Source: Panulirus ornatus
Taxonomy: Eukaryota > Arthropoda > Malacostraca > Decapoda > Palinuridae
Length of the DNA: 64,000 nucleotides
NCBI RefSeq assembly: GCF_036320965.1
Contig: NC_092249.1
Span: forward strand, 181,614 to 245,613
Direction: 5' to 3'
The notes beneath the pieces are model-generated. The model saw only the letters and a program-made list of their open reading frames with translations, was not told the origin of the DNA and did not search any database. The position numbers and the translations under genes were made by a program. Position 1 is the first letter of the stretch; every line of letters begins with the position of its first letter. Below are positions 20,001-30,750 of this stretch, in pieces.

Positions 20001-22171
20001 AAAGTTAAGAGTAAATGTGAATAAGAGCAAGGTTATTTGGATACGTAGGGTTGAGGGTCAAGTCAATTGGGAGGTGAGTTTGAATGGAGAGGAAAAAACT
20101 GGGTGGAAGTAAAGTGTTTTAGATATCTGGGAGTGGATCTTAGCAGCGGATGGAACATGGAAGCGAAGAGGATCATTAGGAATGGGGGAGGGGGGCGCCA
20201 AAATTCTCGGGGAGCTTTGAAGAATGTGTGGATGGCGAGAACATTATCTCGGGAAGCAAAAATGAGTATGTTTGAAAGGAATTTGTGGTTCCAACAATGT
20301 TGTATTGGTTGCGTGGCGTGGGCTATGGATAGAAGTTGTGCGCAGGAGGATGGATTGTGCTGGAAATGAGATGTTTTTGAGGACATTGTGTGGTGTGAGG
20401 TGGTTTGATGAGTAAGTAAAGTAAGGGTAAGAGAGATGTTGTGGAAATAAAAAGAGCGTGGTTGAGAGGAGCAGAAGAGGGTGTTTTGAAATGGTTTGGG
20501 GCCACATGTGAGAGACTGAGTGAGGAAAGATTGACCAGAGGATATATGTGAGGAGGTGGAGGGAACAAGGAGAGAGGGAAGACAAAATTGGAGGTGGAAT
20601 GATGGATGTGAAAAAAGATTTTGTTGTGATCGGTCCCTGAACATGCTAGGTGGCGTGAAGGAGGGCGGAATAGAGTGAAATTGCAGCGATGTGGTATACG
20701 GGGTTGACGTGCTGTAGTGGGTTTGAATCAATGGCATGTGAACGTTCTGGGGGTAATCATAGAAAGCTGGTGTAGGTATGTATTATTTGCTTGTGTATGG
20801 ACGTATGTATATACATGTGTATGGGGGGTGGGTTGGGCCGATTTCTTTAGTCTGTTCTTGGATACCTCGCAAACGCTGGATGGTGAAGTGGCAAAAAAAA
20901 AAAAAAAAAAAATAGAGTGAAATGGAGCCGATGTGGTATACGGGGTTACAGTGCTGTCAGTGGATTGAATCAAGGCTGTGAAGCGTTATTGGTAAACCAT
21001 GGAAATCTGTGTAGGGATGTATATTTGCGTGTGTGGAGTATGTATAATACATGTGTTTGGGGGTGGGTTGGCCATTTCTTTCGTCTGTTTCCTTGCATTA
21101 CCTCGCAAAACGCGGGAAGGGAGACAGCGACAAAGCAAAAAAAAAAAAAAAAAGAAAAAAATATATTATATGCAGTGTTGTGGGATTGAGCGAGCTTGGG
21201 AAGTGGAGTCGTGTTGTTCGCTGAATGATACAACACTGGTGGCTGATTCGTGTGAGAAAACTGCAGAAGCAGGTTGAGAGTTTGTTAACGTGTGTGAAAG
21301 AAGTAGCTGAGAGTAAATGTGAATAAGAGCAAGGTTATTAAGACAGTATGGTTGAGGGAACAAGTCAATAGGGAGGTAAGTGTGAATGGAGAAAAAACTG
21401 AAGGAAGTGACGTGTTTAGTATCTGGGAGTGGATTGGCAGCGGATGGATCCATGGAAGCGGAAGGAATCATTAGGGTGGGGGAGGGGACGAAAGTTTCTG
21501 GGAGCGTTGATAGAATGTGTGGAAGTCCGGAACATTATTCGGAAAGCAAAAAAATGGTATGTTGGAAGGACTGGGGGTTTCCAACAATATTATAGGTTGC
21601 GGGGCATGGGCTATGGATAGAGTGAGCGGATGTGGATGGATGTGCTGGAAATGAGATGTTTGAGGACAATATGTGGTGTGAGGTTGGTTTGATAAAGTAA
21701 TTAATAATTGGGTGAAGAGAGATGTTGTGGTTAATAAAAAAAGAGTGTGGTTGGAGAAGGCAGAAGAGGGTGTTTTGAAATGGTGTAGGTACATGGAGAG
21801 CAATGAGTGAGAAAGATTGGACCAAGAGGATATTGTGTCAGAGGTGGAGGGAACGAGAAGTGGGAAAACCAAATTGGAGGTGGAAAAGATGGAGTGAAAA
21901 AAAAGGATTTTGAGTGATCGGGGCCTGACATGCCGGAGGGTGAAAGGCGTGCAAGGAATAGAGTGGAATTGGTCGATGTGGTTATATATAATATATATAA
22001 ATAAATTTTATAGATATATATATATATATATATCCCCGGGGATAGGGTGAGAAAGATTACTTCCCACATATTTCCCCTCGTTGTCTGTTATAAAGGCAAA
22101 CCTAAAATGGGGGCGCGAGGGGCCTGAATATCCTCCCCTCTCATTTTTTTTTTGTTTTCCAAAAGAAGGAG

Positions 22172-22234
22172 AATGGAGGGGGGGGGGGGGGGCCGGCGGG
22201 GCCGGAGGGGGGCTGGGGGGGCCGGGTGGGGTAT
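22172..22234. other. G-rich low-complexity run in error-rich copy
   Basis: A run of about 17 G followed by GGCC/GGGG blocks where the clean copies (13325-13350 and 27022-27045) read simply GGAGGGGGGCCGGGTGGGG. Best explained as a sequencing or base-calling artefact. Confidence 0.7.
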
Positions 22235-23649
22235 GTTACCTCAGAGGCCTAGCCCTCTGTTCTTAGCACTACCTCGCCAACTTGGAAATGGCGATAGTAT
22301 GAAAAAAATATATATTATATGTTGATAACAAAAGTAGAAATGGTTATAGAAAAATTACTAAATTAATTTGGATCTCTATTGTCCTTACTGAAACATATCT
22401 TTTTACAATTATTCAAGCAGTTTAGAAACCTCAGAGGGAGAATGCTTCAAGAAAGGATAATAACCTATGTTCTATACCTTCGTATTGATTTAGTGCATTG
22501 TCTATTAAATTGTTTATTTGTGTGGACCCTAATGCATAATTAGACATTTTCTATGATTACTGAATAAAATTACCAGTTTTCATAAAGTTGTGTCTTGTAT
22601 TCAGGTTTATTCTGTCAAATAATGAAGTCAGGGGTTAGTCGAGAGGAAAGAGCAAAGGGAAGGAGTGCCTAATACTCCTGAAACTGGAGTTGTGGTGTAT
22701 GTGATAGAATGTAAGAAAGTAAATTCTCAGTATTAATATGGCGTTAATTGAAAGTTGATGGAGGAGCGGTTGGTTTGAATTATTGGTGCATATGCACCTG
22801 GGCATGAGAAGAAGAAAGATCTGAGAGGGAGTGTTTTGGGAGCAGCTAAATGGAGGGTGTTAGCGGTTTTGATGCACGAGACGGTTATAGCTGATGGGTG
22901 ATTTGAATGGCAAAAGGTGAGTAATGTGGCCAGTTGAGGGGAATAATTTGGTATGCATGGGTGTTCAGTGTTGTAAATGGAAATGGTGAGAGCTTGTAGA
23001 TTTATGTGCTGAAAAAAAGGACTGATGATTTGGAATTTATACCTGGTTTAAAAAGCTGTGATATAAATAAGTATACTTTTGTAAGTAGGAGAGATGGCCA
23101 GAAAGAGCCATTATTGGATTACGTGTTAATTGACAGGCTGATGGAAAGAGAGACCTTTTGGATGTCAATGTGTCTGAGGAGGTGCAACTGGAGGGATGTT
23201 GATCATTTATCTTGTGGAGGCTAAGGTGAGATTGTATGGGTTTGCAGAAAAGAGAGTGAATGTTGGGTGTGAAGAAGGTGGTGAGAGTAAGTGCGTTGGG
23301 AAAGGAGACCGGTTTGTGAAGAAGTATCAGGGAGACTGTGTACAGAATGGAAAAAGAGTGGGAGGAACAATGGAAGTAAGGGGAGTGGGGGGAGGAATGG
23401 GATTTTTTTAGGGAATCAGTGATGGATTGCGAAAAGATGCTATGTGGCATGAGAAGGGAGGGAAGGTGGGCTGTTTAGAAAGGGTACGTGAGTGGTGGGA
23501 TGAAGGAAGTAAGAGTATTATGTGATGAAAGAGAAGGGGAGGCATTTGGACGATTATTGCAGGGAGGAAGAAAAAAATGCATTTGAGTGGGAGAAGTATA
23601 AAAGAAGAGGACAGGAGGGTCAAGAGAAAGGTGCAAGAGTCCAGGAGGT

Positions 23650-23757
23650 GAACAAAAAAAAAAAGCGGCCCCAAAAACTAACGCCCACCACCAAACAACA
23701 AAACCACAACAAACCCAACCAACAACCAATACAACGCCACAAAAACAACCACCCCAA
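23650..23757. other. A/C-only low-complexity filler in error-rich copy
   Basis: About 105 bp composed almost only of A and C, inserted where clean copies read GTGAAAAAAAGGGCAAATGA (14725-14745). It has no counterpart elsewhere in the window and no repeat unit. Probably a base-calling or read artefact. Confidence 0.7.
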
Positions 23758-24182
23758 ATGAGAGTTGGGGTGAGAGGATATCAGTAAATTTTGGGTAGAA
23801 TAATAATGATGTTCTGGATGGAGGTTAAATAGGGTTGCGTAGACAAGGGAGCAAATGGGAACTTCAGTGAAGTGTGCAAATGGGAGGTTGATAACAAGTA
23901 GTGGTGATGTGAGAAGGAGTAGGAATTCTCTGTTTGTTTATAGTGAATATTTTGAAGGTTTGTTGAATGTGTTTTATGATAGCGTGGCAGATATAGGGTG
24001 TTTTTGTCGAGGTTGTTGGTGATGCAAAATTAGGGAGAGGGTTAGGGAAATTGATTTTGGTAGCAGAGAAGAGGTGTAAAAGCTTCTTGCGGAAGATGAT
24101 AGCGGCAACAAAGGCAGCAGGTTTGGATTTGTATTGCAGTGGAATTTATTAAAAAAGGGGTGGATGTATTGTTGGACCAGGG

Positions 24183-25592
24183 TTGGTAAGGTTATTTAAT
24201 ATATGTATGACTCATGGTGAGGTGCCTGAGGACTGGCGGAATGCGTGCATAGTGCCATTGTACAAAGGCAAAGGGGATAAGAGTGAGTGCTCAAATTACA
24301 GAGGTATAAGTTTGTTGAGTATTCCTGGTAAATTATATGGGAGGGTATTGATTGAGAGGGTGAAGGCATGTACAGAGCATCAGATTGGGGAAGAGCAGTG
24401 TGGTTTCAGAAGTGGTAGAGGATGTGTGGATCAGGTGTTTGCTTTGAAGAATGTATGTGAGAAATACTTAGAAAAGCAAATGGATTTGTATGTAGCATTT
24501 ATGGATCTGGAGAAGGCATATGATAGAGTTGATAGAGATGCTCTGTGGAAGGTACTAAGAATATATGGTGTGGGAGGCAAGTTGTTAGAAGCAGTGAAAA
24601 GTTTTTATCGAGGATGTAAGGCATGTGTACGTGTAGGAAGAGAGGAAAGTGATTGGTTCTCAGTGAATGTAGGTTTGCGGCAGGGGTGTGTGATGTCTCC
24701 ATGGTTGTTTAATTTGTTTATGGATGGGGTTGTTAGGGAGGTGAATGCAAGAGGTTTGGAAAGAGGGGCAAGTATGAAGTCTGTTGGGGATGAGAGAGCT
24801 TGGGAAGCGAGTCAGTTGTTGTTCACTGAAGATACAGCGCTGGTGGCTGATTCATGTGAGAAACTGCAGAAGCTGGTGACTGAGTTTGGTAAAGTGTGTG
24901 AAAGAAGAAAGTTAAGAGTAAATGTGAATAAGAGCAAGGTTATTAGGTACAGTAGGGTTGAGGGTCAAGTCAATTGGGAGGTGAGTTTGAATGGAGAAAA
25001 ACTGGAGGAAGTAAAGTGTTTTAGATATCTGGGAGTGGATCTAGCAGCGGATGGAACCATGGAAGCGGAAGTGGATCATAGGATGGGGGAGGGGGCGAAA
25101 ATTCTGGGAGCTTTGAAGAATGTGTGGAAGTCGAGAACATTATCTCGGAAAGCAAAAATGAGTATGTTTGAAGGAATAGTGGTTCCAACAATGTTGTATG
25201 GTTGCGAGGCGTGGGCTATGGATAGAGTTGTGCGCAGGAGGATGGATGTGCTGGAAATGAGATGTTTGAGGACAATGTGTGGTGTGAGGTGGTTTGATCG
25301 AGTAAGTAACGTAAGGGTAAGAGAGATGTGTGGAAATAAAAAGAGCGTGGTTGAGAGAGCAGAAGAGGGTGTTTTGAAATGGTTTGGGCACATGGAGAGA
25401 ATGAGTGAGGAAAGATTGACCAAGAGGATATATGTGTCGGAGGTGGAGGGAACAAGGAGAAGAGGGAGACCAAATTGGAGGTGGAAAGATGGAGTGAAAA
25501 AGATTTTGTGTGATCGGGGCCTGAACATGCAGGAGGGTGAAAGGAGGGCAAGGAATAGAGTGAATTGGAGCGATGTGGTATACCGGGGTTGA
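24183..25592 (+). CDS. LINE reverse transcriptase fragment, 469 aa, FTED box
   Basis: Same protein as the C-terminal 469 residues encoded at 10071-11894, including the FTED replacement of FADD. Sharing of this private substitution shows that both are copies of one insertion, either by segmental duplication or by assembly duplication. The start Met lies inside the RT domain. Not expected to be active. Confidence 0.85.
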   Translation: MVRLFNICMTHGEVPEDWRNACIVPLYKGKGDKSECSNYRGISLLSIPGKLYGRVLIERVKACTEHQIGEEQCGFRSGRGCVDQVFALKNVCEKYLEKQMDLYVAFMDLEKAYDRVDRDALWKVLRIYGVGGKLLEAVKSFYRGCKACVRVGREESDWFSVNVGLRQGCVMSPWLFNLFMDGVVREVNARGLERGASMKSVGDERAWEASQLLFTEDTALVADSCEKLQKLVTEFGKVCERRKLRVNVNKSKVIRYSRVEGQVNWEVSLNGEKLEEVKCFRYLGVDLAADGTMEAEVDHRMGEGAKILGALKNVWKSRTLSRKAKMSMFEGIVVPTMLYGCEAWAMDRVVRRRMDVLEMRCLRTMCGVRWFDRVSNVRVREMCGNKKSVVERAEEGVLKWFGHMERMSEERLTKRIYVSEVEGTRRRGRPNWRWKDGVKKILCDRGLNMQEGERRARNRVNWSDVVYRG

Positions 25593-25791
25593 CGTGCTGT
25601 CAGTGGATTGAATCAAGGCATGTGAAGCGTCTGGGGTAAACCATGGAAAGCTGTGTAGGTATGTATATTTGCTTGTGTGGACGTATGTATATACATGTGT
25701 ATGGGGGTGGGTTGGGCCATTTCTTTCGTCTGTTTCCTTGCGCTACCTCGCAAACGCTGGAGACAGTGGCAAAAAAAAAAAAAAAAAAATA
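24183..25791 (+). mobile_element. RTE-like LINE, second copy of the 10.5-12.1 kb element
   Basis: From 24183 the sequence is again clean and matches 10485-12091 essentially base for base, including the A tail and the head-to-tail join to a 3'UTR-only copy. It lacks the first ~140 codons because the preceding region is the error-rich path. Confidence 0.88.
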
Positions 25792-26034
25792 GAGTGAATT
25801 GGAGCGATGTGGTATACCGGGGTTGACGTGCTGTCAGTGGATTGAATCAAGGCATGTGAAGCGTCTGGGGTAAACCATGGAAATCTGTGTAGGTATGTAT
25901 ATTTGCGTGTGTGGACGTATGTATATACATGTGTATGGGGGTGGGTTGGGCCATTTCTTTCGTCTGTTTCCTTGCACTACCTCGCAAACGCGGGAGACAG
26001 CGACAAAGCAAAAAAAAAAAAAAAAAAAAAAATA
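25792..26034 (+). mobile_element. LINE 3'UTR-only copy (duplicate)
   Basis: Counterpart of 12092-12335, identical apart from A/TA tract length. Confidence 0.85.
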
Positions 26035-26844
26035 TATATATATGCAGTGTTGTGGATGAGAGAGCTTGGGAAGTGAGTCAGTTGTTGTTCGCTGATGATA
26101 CAACACTGGTGGCTGATTCATGTGAGAAACTGCAGAAGCAGGTGACTGAGTTTGGTAAAGTGTGTGAAAGAAGAAAGCTGAGAGTAAATGTGAATAAGAG
26201 CAAGGTTATTAAGTACAGTATGGTTGAGGGACAAGTCAATTGGGAGGTAAGTTTGAATGGAGAAAAACTGAAGGAAGTGACGTGTTTTAGATATCTGGGA
26301 GTGGATTTGGCAGCGGATGGATCCATGGAAGCGGAAGTGAATCATAGGGTGGGGGAGGGGACGAAAGTTCTGGGAGCGTTGAAGAATGTGTGGAAGTCGA
26401 GAACATTATCTCGGAAAGCAAAAATGGGTATGTTTGAAGGACTGGTGGTTCCAACAATATTATAAGGTTGCGAGGCATGGGCTATGGATAGAGTTGAGCG
26501 GATGAGGATGGATGTGCTGGAAATGAGATGTTTGAGGACAATATGTGGTGTGAGGTGGTTTGATCAAGTAAGTAATAATAGGGTAAGAGAGATGTGTGGT
26601 AATAAAAAAGAGTGTGGTTGGGAGAGCAGAAGAGGGTGTTTTGAAATGGTTTGGTCACATGGAGAGAATGAGTGAGGAAAGATTGACCAAGAGGATATAT
26701 GTGTCAGAGGTGGAGGGAACGAGAAGTGGGAAACCAAATTGGAGGTGGAAAGATGGAGTGAAAAAGATTTTGAGTGATCGGGGCCTGAACATGCAGGAGG
26801 GTGAAAGGCGTGCAAGGAATAGAGTGAATTGGAACGATGTGGTA
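26035..26844 (+). mobile_element. Broken LINE C-terminal fragment (duplicate)
   Basis: Counterpart of 12346-13149 with the same TAA (26463) and the same frameshift near 26605. A two-base difference at the left junction (GTGTTG versus GTGTGTTG) is one of few differences between the two segments. Confidence 0.85.
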
Positions 26845-27125
26845 ATATATATAATATATATAAATAATATATATATATATATATATATATATCCCCGGGG
26901 ATAGGGGAGAAAGAATACTTCCCACATATTCCCTCCGTGTCGTTAAAGGCAACTAAAAGGGAGGGAGCGAGGGGCTGAAAATCCTCCCCTCTCATTTTTT
27001 TTTAGTTTTCCAAAAGAAGGAATGGAGGGGGGCCGGGTGGGGATGTTCCCTCAGAGGCCTAGCCCTCTGTTCTTAACACTACCTCGCCAACATGGGAAAT
27101 GGCGAATAGTATGAAAAAAAATATA
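26845..27125 (+). mobile_element. (TA)n and SINE-like element (duplicate of copy 4)
   Basis: TA tract at 26845-26891, then the SINE head CCCCGGGGATAGGGG, body and shared tail, equal to 13150-13430. Confidence 0.78.
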
Positions 27126-27439
27126 TATATATGTTGATAACCAAAAGTAGAAATGGTTATAGAAAAATACTAATTAATGTGCATCTCTATGTCCTTACTG
27201 AAACATATCTTTTTACAATTTATTCAACAGTTTAGAAACCTCAGAGGGAGGAATGCTTCAGAAAAGGTTAAGAACCTATGTTCTATACCATTCTGTATTG
27301 ACTTTAGTGCATATGTCTATAAATTGTATAATTTGTGTGTACCCTAATGCATAATTAGACATTTTCTATGATTACTGAATAAAATCTACCAGTTATCATA
27401 AAAGTTGTAGTCTGTATACAGGTATATTCTGCTCAAATA
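27126..27439. other. Unique LINE flank (duplicate)
   Basis: Same flank as 13431-13746. Nothing else recognised. Confidence 0.7.
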
Positions 27440-30232
27440 ATGAAGTCAGGGGTTAGTGAGAGGACAAGAGCAAGGGAAGGAGTAGCAATACTCCTGAAAC
27501 AGGAGTTGTGGGAGTATGTGATAGAATGTAAGAAAGTAAATTCTCGATTAATATGGGTAAAATTGAAAGTTGATGGAGAGAGGTGGGTGATTATTGGTGC
27601 ATATGCACCTGGGCATGAGAAGAAGAAAGATCATGAGAGGCAAGTGTTTTGGGAGCAGCTAAATGAGTGTGTTAGCGGTTTTGATGCACGAGACCGGGTT
27701 ATAGTGATGGGTGATTTGAATGCAAAGGTGAGTAATGTGGCAGTTGAGGGAATAATTGGTATGCATGGGGTGTTCAGTGTTGTAAATGGAAATGGTGAAG
27801 AGCTTGTAGATTTATGTGCTGAAAAAGGACTGATGATTGGGAATACCTGGTTTAAAAAGCGAGATATACATAAGTATACTTATGTAAGTAGGAGAGATGG
27901 CCAGAGAGCATTATTGGATTACGTGTTAATTGACAGGCGTGCGAAAGAGAGACTTTTGGATGTCAATGTGCTGAGAGGTGCAACTGGAGGGATGTCTGAT
28001 CATTATCTTGTGGAGGCTAAGGTGAAGATTAGTATGGGTTTTCAGAAAAGAAGAGTGAATGTTGGGGTGAAGAAGGTGGTGAGAGTAAGTGAGCTTGGGA
28101 AGGAGACCGGTGTGAAGAAGTATCAGGAGAGACTGTGTACAGAATGGAAAAAGGTGAGAACAATGGAAGTAAGGGGAGTGGGGGAGGAATGGGATGTATT
28201 TAGGGAATCAGTGATGGATTGCGCAAAAGATGCTTGTGGCATGAGAAGAGTGGGAGGTGGGCTGTTTAGAAAGGGTAGTGAGTGGTGGGATGAAGAAGTA
28301 AGAGTATTAGTGAAAGAGAAGAGAGAGGCATTTGGACGATTTTTGCAGGGAAAAAATGCAATTGAGTGGGAGAAGTATAAAAGAAAGAGACAGGAGGTCA
28401 AGAGAAAGGTGCAAGAGGTGAAAAAAAGGGCAAATGAGAGTTGGGGTGAGAGACTATCAGTAAATTTTAGGGAGAATAAAAAGATGTTCTGGAAGGAGGT
28501 AAATAGGGTGCGTAAGACAAGGGAGCAAATGGGAACTTCAGTGAAGGGCGTAAATGGGGAGGTGATAACAAGTAGTGGTGATGTGAGAAGGAGATGGAAT
28601 GAGTATTTTGAAGGTTTGTTGAATGTGTCTGATGACAGAGTGGCAGATATAGGGTGTTTGGGTCGAGGTGGTGTGCAAAGTGAGAGGGTTAGGGAAAATG
28701 ATTTGGTAAACAGAGAAGAGGTAGTAAAAGCTTTGCGGAAGATGAAAGCCGGCAAGGCAGCAGGTTTGGATGGTATTGCAGTGGAATTTATTAAAAAAGG
28801 GGGTGACTGTATTGTTGACTGGTTGGTAAGGTTATTTAATGTATGTATGACTCATGGTGAGGTGCCTGAGGATTGGCGGAATGCGTGCATAGTGCCATTG
28901 TACAAAGGCAAAGGGGATAAGAGTGAGTGCTCAAATTACAGAGGTATAAGTTTGTTGAGTATTCCTGGTAAATTATATGGGAGGGTATTGATTGAGAGGG
29001 TGAAGGCATGTACAGAGCATCAGATTGGGGAAGAGCAGTGTGGTTTCAGAAGTGGTAGAGGATGTGTGGATCAGGTGTTTGCTTTGAAGAATGTATGTGA
29101 GAAATACTTAGAAAAGCAAATGGATTTGTATGTAGCATTTATGGATCTGGAGAAGGCATATGATAGAGTTGATAGAGATGCTCTGTGGAAGGTATTAAGA
29201 ATATATGGTGTGGGAGGCAAGTTGTTAGAAGCAGTGAAAAGTTTTTATCGAGGATGTAAGGCATGTGTACGTGTAGGAAGAGAGGAAAGTGATTGGTTCT
29301 CAGTGAATGTAGGTTTGCGGCAGGGGTGTGTGATGTCTCCATGGTTGTTTAATTTGTTTATGGATGGGGTTGTTAGGGAGGTAAATGCAAGAGTCTTGGA
29401 AAGAGGGGCAAGTATGAAGTCTGTTGGGGATGAGAGAGCTTGGGAAGTGAGTCAGTTGTTGTTCGCTGATGATACAGCGCTGGTGGCGGATTCATGTGAG
29501 AAACTGCAGAAGCTGGTGACGGAGTTTGGTAAAGTGTGTGGAAGAAGAAAGTTAAGAGTAAATGTGAATAAGAGCAAGGTTATTAGGTACAGTAGGGTTG
29601 AGGGTCAAGTCAATTGGGAGGTGAGTTTGAATGGTGAAAAACTGGAGGAAGTGAAGTGTTTTAGATATCTGGGAGTGGATCTGTCAGCGGATGGAACCAT
29701 GGAAGCGGAAGTGGATCATAGGGTGGGGGAGGGGGCGAAAATTTTGGGAGCCTTGAAAAATGTGTGGAAGTCGAGAACATTATCCCGGAAAGCAAAAATG
29801 GGTATGTTTGAAGGAATAGTAGTTCCAACAATGTTGTATGGTTGCGAGGCGTGGGCTATGGATAGAGTTGTGCGCAGGAGGATGGATGTGCTGGAAATGA
29901 GATGTTTGAGGACAATGTGTGGTGTGAGGTGGTTTGATCGAGTAAGTAACGTAAGGGTAAGAGAGATGTGTGGAAATAAAAAGAGCGTGGTTGAGAGAGC
30001 AGAAGAGGGTGTTTTAAAATGGTTTGGGCACATGGAGAGAATGAGTGAGGAAAGATTGACCAAGAGGATATATGTGTCGGAGGTGGAGGGAACGAGGAGA
30101 AGAGGGAGACCAAATTGGAGGTGGAAAGATGGAGTGAAAAAGATTTTGTGTGATCGGGGCCTGAACATGCAGGAGGGTGAAAGGAGGGCAAGGAATAGAG
30201 TGAATTGGAGCGATGTGGTATACAGGGGTTGA
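27440..30232 (+). CDS. LINE endonuclease-reverse transcriptase, 930 aa (duplicate)
   Basis: Encodes the same 930-residue protein as 13747-16539: partial APE endonuclease (MGDLNAKVS, SDHYLVEAKV), RT with DLEKAYDRV, GLRQG and intact FADD, and the Cys/Trp C-terminal domain. Complete protein identity together with identical flanks means that this is not a second transposition event. As in the other copy, the endonuclease N-terminus is missing. Confidence 0.9.
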   Translation: MKSGVSERTRAREGVAILLKQELWEYVIECKKVNSRLIWVKLKVDGERWVIIGAYAPGHEKKKDHERQVFWEQLNECVSGFDARDRVIVMGDLNAKVSNVAVEGIIGMHGVFSVVNGNGEELVDLCAEKGLMIGNTWFKKRDIHKYTYVSRRDGQRALLDYVLIDRRAKERLLDVNVLRGATGGMSDHYLVEAKVKISMGFQKRRVNVGVKKVVRVSELGKETGVKKYQERLCTEWKKVRTMEVRGVGEEWDVFRESVMDCAKDACGMRRVGGGLFRKGSEWWDEEVRVLVKEKREAFGRFLQGKNAIEWEKYKRKRQEVKRKVQEVKKRANESWGERLSVNFRENKKMFWKEVNRVRKTREQMGTSVKGVNGEVITSSGDVRRRWNEYFEGLLNVSDDRVADIGCLGRGGVQSERVRENDLVNREEVVKALRKMKAGKAAGLDGIAVEFIKKGGDCIVDWLVRLFNVCMTHGEVPEDWRNACIVPLYKGKGDKSECSNYRGISLLSIPGKLYGRVLIERVKACTEHQIGEEQCGFRSGRGCVDQVFALKNVCEKYLEKQMDLYVAFMDLEKAYDRVDRDALWKVLRIYGVGGKLLEAVKSFYRGCKACVRVGREESDWFSVNVGLRQGCVMSPWLFNLFMDGVVREVNARVLERGASMKSVGDERAWEVSQLLFADDTALVADSCEKLQKLVTEFGKVCGRRKLRVNVNKSKVIRYSRVEGQVNWEVSLNGEKLEEVKCFRYLGVDLSADGTMEAEVDHRVGEGAKILGALKNVWKSRTLSRKAKMGMFEGIVVPTMLYGCEAWAMDRVVRRRMDVLEMRCLRTMCGVRWFDRVSNVRVREMCGNKKSVVERAEEGVLKWFGHMERMSEERLTKRIYVSEVEGTRRRGRPNWRWKDGVKKILCDRGLNMQEGERRARNRVNWSDVVYRG

Positions 30233-30440
30233 CGTGCTGTCAGTGGATTGAATCAAGGCATGTGAAGCGTCCGGGGTAAACCATGGAAAGCTGTGTAGGT
30301 ATGTATATTTGTGTGTGTGGACGTGTGTATGTACATGTGTATGGGGGGGGTTGGGCCATTTCTTTCGTCTGTTTCCTTGCGCTACCTCGCAAACACGGGA
30401 GACAGCGACAAAGTATAAAAAAAAAAAAAAAAAAAAAAAA
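27440..30440 (+). mobile_element. RTE-like LINE, duplicate of the longest copy
   Basis: Same insertion as 13747-16759 with the same truncation point and flanks. The only clear differences are in the tail: one GACAGGGGA unit present at 16710-16720 is absent here, and the A run is slightly shorter. Confidence 0.9.
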
Positions 30441-30574
30441 TTATATTTTGATTATTGCATAGGGAATCATACAACAAAAGCCATCTTATATGTTTACATC
30501 AAACAATACCTAAACATGGGAGGACTTTTACAAGCACCTACTATATCTGCCTTGCAACTGGTACTTCTTTTCTT

Positions 30575-30690
30575 TTTCTTTCATACTATTCGCCATTTCC
30601 CGCGATAGCGAGGTAGCATTAAGAACAGAGGAATGGGCCTTTGAGGGAATATCCTCACCTGACCCCCTTCTCTGTTCCTTGTTTTGGAAG

Positions 30691-30728
<38 letters not shown>

Positions 30729-30750
30729 GGAGGATTTCCAGCCCCCCGCT
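30575..30750 (-). mobile_element. SINE-like element, antisense, internally expanded A tract
   Basis: Starts at the tail motif (CATACTATTCGCCATTTCCC) and continues through TTGTTTTGGAAG, about 36 A, then GAGGGGAGGATTTCCAGCC, ending in CCCGCT before unique intron sequence. The head (TATCCCC part) is missing, so it is 5'-truncated. It is the undisturbed version of the SINE cut at 17035. Confidence 0.75.

Larger units (their letters stand above)
17036..24182. repeat. Error-rich copy of 8.29-14.9 kb (likely unpolished assembly)
   Basis: Collinear with 8291-10040 (antisense LINE, here 17037-18790), 10040-13745 (sense LINEs and SINE, 18790-22620) and 13747-14900 (5' part of the long LINE, 22621-23930), but carrying single-base insertions and deletions every few tens of bases, often in homopolymers. 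No LINE frame survives for more than about 100 codons. Natural decay would give mainly substitutions; here indels dominate while the flanking copies are nearly identical to each other. I therefore read it as raw long-read sequence that escaped polishing, in an assembly expansion. From about 23.9 kb its bases match the 10.2-kb LINE better than the 14.9-kb one, so the path changes paralogue there. Confidence 0.75.
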
